This document shows, piece by piece, positions 6,367 to 8,150 of a stretch of DNA of 8,150 bases. A program made the translations under genes and the position numbers. Positions within the stretch are counted from its first letter, which is position 1, and each line of letters opens with the position of its first letter. The notes below the pieces were generated by a model. The model saw nothing but the letters and a program-made list of their open reading frames with translations. It searched no databases and had not been told where the DNA came from. The stretch comes from an uncultured Lachnospiraceae bacterium (GTDB taxonomy: Bacteria > Bacillota > Clostridia > Lachnospirales > Lachnospiraceae). The DNA is taken from assembly GCA_905236365.1 (NCBI GenBank), contig CAJOPP010000246.1, positions 1 through 8,150 of the forward strand, given 5' to 3'.

Positions 6367-6422
6367 GTATAAACGTTACAGTTCACTCGTTAGCCAGTAA
6401 ACAGTCACGTTTATACAAAAAG
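6361..6422. repeat. 62-base near-perfect palindrome, possible REP/MITE-type intergenic element
   Basis: The arms CTTTTTGTATAAACG (6361-6375) and its exact reverse complement (6408-6422) give 15 perfect pairs. Pairing then continues almost to the centre: 6376/6407, 6378-6379/6404-6405, 6381-6383/6400-6402, 6385-6387/6396-6398, and 6389/6394, broken only by isolated mismatches. The whole could fold as one long hairpin with about 25 pairs. No target-site duplication or coding potential is visible. It lies between the operon terminator and the purL promoter. It may be a mobile palindromic repeat, a bidirectional terminator (A-tract and T-tract at the two ends) or an RNA structure. Copy number cannot be judged from one window. 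Confidence 0.75.
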
Positions 6423-6444
6423 TCAAATAAAACTGTAAGAATGT

Positions 6445-6473
6445 TTGACTTCGCAAACAAGATATTATATAGT
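6445..6473 (+). promoter_or_regulatory. sigma-A promoter for purL
   Basis: TTGACT (6445-6450) and TATAGT (6468-6473) are 17 bases apart, each one mismatch from consensus. Transcription would start near 6480, leaving a leader of about 44 bases, too short for a riboswitch. A 6-bp inverted repeat (TGTTTG at 6442-6447, CAAACA at 6454-6459) overlaps the -35 box and could be a repressor site. It does not clearly match the PurR box known from Bacillus. Confidence 0.8.
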
Positions 6474-6523
6474 TATATTTGTGATTATTCAAACAATTAT
6501 AATTAGATACACAGGAGGATGTT

Positions 6524-8150
6524 ATGAGTAAGGTTAGGAGAGTATATGTTGAGAAGAAGCCTGAATATGCAGTAAAAGCAAAAGAGTTATTCGATGAATT
6601 AACAGAATATTTAGACTTAAATATTGAGAAGGTCAGGGTTTTGATTCGTTACGATATTGAGAATCTGTCGGATATAACCTATGAGAAGGCGTTAAAGACT
6701 GTATTTTCTGAGCCGCCAGTGGATTATGTATATGAAACAATGTTTCCATTGGATGAGAACGATAAAGTATTTTCTGTGGAGGCATTGCCGGGACAGTTTG
6801 ACCAGAGAGCGGATTCCGCAGAACAATGTGTAAAACTTTTGAATGAAAAGGAAGACGCTGTCATCCGTTGTGCAACGACTTATGTGATTACAGGCAGTAT
6901 CAATGAGGCTGATTTTGATAAGATTAAAGCATATTGTATCAATCCGGTAGATTCAAGAGAGACAGAAGACAAATCCATTCCGGAAACACTGATACAGCAG
7001 TTTGAAGAGCCGGCAGATGTGGAAATCTTTGAAGGATTTAAAGATATGCCGGAAAATCAGCTAAAAGAATTATATGATTCTTTAGGGCTGGCTATGACCT
7101 TTAAGGATTTCCTCCATATTCAGAATTATTTTAAAAAGGAAGAAAACCGGGATCCGTCTATGACAGAGATTCGTGTATTGGATACATATTGGTCAGATCA
7201 CTGCCGCCATACCACTTTTGCGACGGAACTTACGAACGTTACATTTGAAGAGGGATTTTATAAGAAACCGATTGAAGATAGTTATAACAGGTATCTCGAA
7301 GATCGAGACGTGTTATATAAAGATCGAGATGATAAATTTGTATGTTTGATGGATATTGCATTAATGGCAATGAAAAAACTTCGTTCAGAAGGAAAGCTTC
7401 AGGAGATGGAGGTTTCTGATGAGATTAATGCATGCTCTATCGAAGTACCGGTGGAGATTGATGGAGAAGAAGTTCGTTATTTGATTCAGTTTAAGAATGA
7501 GACACATAACCATCCGACAGAGATTGAACCTTTTGGTGGAGCGGCGACCTGTCTTGGTGGATGTATCCGTGATCCGTTGTCAGGGCGTTCTTATGTGTAT
7601 CAGGCAATGCGTGTAACAGGAGCAGCAGATCCAACGAAGGCACTTTCCGAGACATTGGAAGGTAAACTGCCACAGAGAAAACTGGTAACAACAGCTGCTC
7701 ATGGATATAGTTCTTATGGTAATCAGATTGGTCTTGCGACCGGATTGGTAAATGAGGTATATCATCCGAATTATGTTGCAAAGCGTATGGAGATTGGTGC
7801 AGTTGTTGCAGCAGCTCCAAAGAAGAATGTGAAGCGTCTGACTTCTGATCCGGGCAATATTATTATATTGATTGGAGGAAGAACAGGTCGGGATGGCATC
7901 GGTGGCGCAACTGGTTCCTCAAAGAAACATACTACAAAGTCCATTGATACCTGTGGCTCTGAAGTACAAAAGGGAAATCCGCCGACAGAGCGTAAGATAC
8001 AGAGATTATTCAGAAGAGAAGAAGTGGCAAGTATCATTCGAAAATGTAATGATTTTGGTGCAGGAGGTGTCAGTGTTGCAATCGGTGAACTGGCAGATGG
8101 ACTTACTATTGATCTGGACAAGGTACCAAAGAAGTATGCGGGACTGAATG
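6524..8150 (+). CDS. purL: phosphoribosylformylglycinamidine synthase (FGAM synthase), N-terminal 542 codons; cut by window end
   Basis: This ATP- and glutamine-dependent cytosolic enzyme converts FGAR to FGAM in step four of de novo purine synthesis. The 542 codons seen are open to the window end. The N-terminal PurS-like region covers about residues 1-160. The linker and first synthetase region carry the motif TYWSDHCRHTTF (about 221-232). The signature FKNETHNHPTEIEPFGGA (323-340), with LGGCIRDPLSGR after it, is characteristic of the ATP-binding/substrate region. GGRTGRDGIGGATGSS follows near 450. The presence of a PurS-like N-terminus in the same chain points to the long single-chain type (about 1,250 aa in clostridia) with a C-terminal glutaminase beyond the window, not the split PurS/PurL/PurQ form of Bacillus. 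ATG 6524 has AGGAGG at 6513-6518. It has its own promoter and appears unlinked to the signalling operon upstream. Several long antisense frames inside it are shadows. Confidence 0.95.
   Translation, partial: MSKVRRVYVEKKPEYAVKAKELFDELTEYLDLNIEKVRVLIRYDIENLSDITYEKALKTVFSEPPVDYVYETMFPLDENDKVFSVEALPGQFDQRADSAEQCVKLLNEKEDAVIRCATTYVITGSINEADFDKIKAYCINPVDSRETEDKSIPETLIQQFEEPADVEIFEGFKDMPENQLKELYDSLGLAMTFKDFLHIQNYFKKEENRDPSMTEIRVLDTYWSDHCRHTTFATELTNVTFEEGFYKKPIEDSYNRYLEDRDVLYKDRDDKFVCLMDIALMAMKKLRSEGKLQEMEVSDEINACSIEVPVEIDGEEVRYLIQFKNETHNHPTEIEPFGGAATCLGGCIRDPLSGRSYVYQAMRVTGAADPTKALSETLEGKLPQRKLVTTAAHGYSSYGNQIGLATGLVNEVYHPNYVAKRMEIGAVVAAAPKKNVKRLTSDPGNIIILIGGRTGRDGIGGATGSSKKHTTKSIDTCGSEVQKGNPPTERKIQRLFRREEVASIIRKCNDFGAGGVSVAIGELADGLTIDLDKVPKKYAGLN

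Noticed and set aside
6367..6523. Riboswitch (purine or other) in front of purL
   Set aside because: The promoter at 6445-6473 leaves only about 44 bases of leader, and no purine-riboswitch core was recognised.
7491..8121. Long open frames antisense to purL
   Set aside because: They overlap a clearly recognised purL reading frame with strong motifs, and show low-complexity or biased composition typical of shadow frames.
1..8150. CRISPR array, insertion sequence, transposase or phage genes
   Set aside because: No regularly spaced direct repeats, no transposase or integrase motifs, and no terminal repeats flanking a gene were seen.

Overview
The window is AT-rich, with strong AGGAGG-type ribosome binding sites, near-consensus sigma-A promoters, a tRNA-Trp gene without an encoded CCA tail, a long clostridial-type PurL and a YrzB-like DUF1292 protein. 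Together these suggest a low-GC Firmicute, most likely a gut clostridium of the Lachnospiraceae. This placement is an inference from gene types and composition, not from a database match.

Layout, left to right. Bases 1-47 are the 3' part of tRNA-Trp(CCA), closed by a strong terminator. A 74-residue protein of unknown function follows (154-378). Next is a 395-residue aldo/keto reductase with a C-terminal ferredoxin-like iron-sulfur region (501-1688), which ends at a clear terminator. Two genes then lie on the minus strand: a small acidic DUF1292 protein (1849-2157) and a large membrane protein with a periplasmic/extracellular sensor, HAMP, GGDEF and EAL domains (2332-4755), predicted to make and/or break cyclic di-GMP.

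Divergent from the GGDEF-EAL gene, across a 291-base intergenic region with one good promoter facing each way, is a tight two-gene operon. The first gene (5047-5943) encodes an unusual fusion: four 29-residue repeats resembling the MshEN / GspE-N repeat fold, then a CheX/CheC-like domain with the ExxN phosphatase signature. The second gene (5961-6320) is a stand-alone CheY-like receiver. The operon ends at a strong terminator. Some MshEN domains bind cyclic di-GMP, and CheX proteins dephosphorylate CheY-P. The divergon could therefore link a cyclic di-GMP enzyme to a phosphatase that controls a receiver. This is the most interesting hypothesis in the window, but the ligand and partner assignments are inference.

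After that operon comes a 62-base near-perfect palindrome (6361-6422), whose left arm overlaps the terminator and which looks like a REP/MITE-type intergenic element. Last come a good promoter and the first 542 codons of purL (FGAM synthase, de novo purine synthesis), cut off by the window end.
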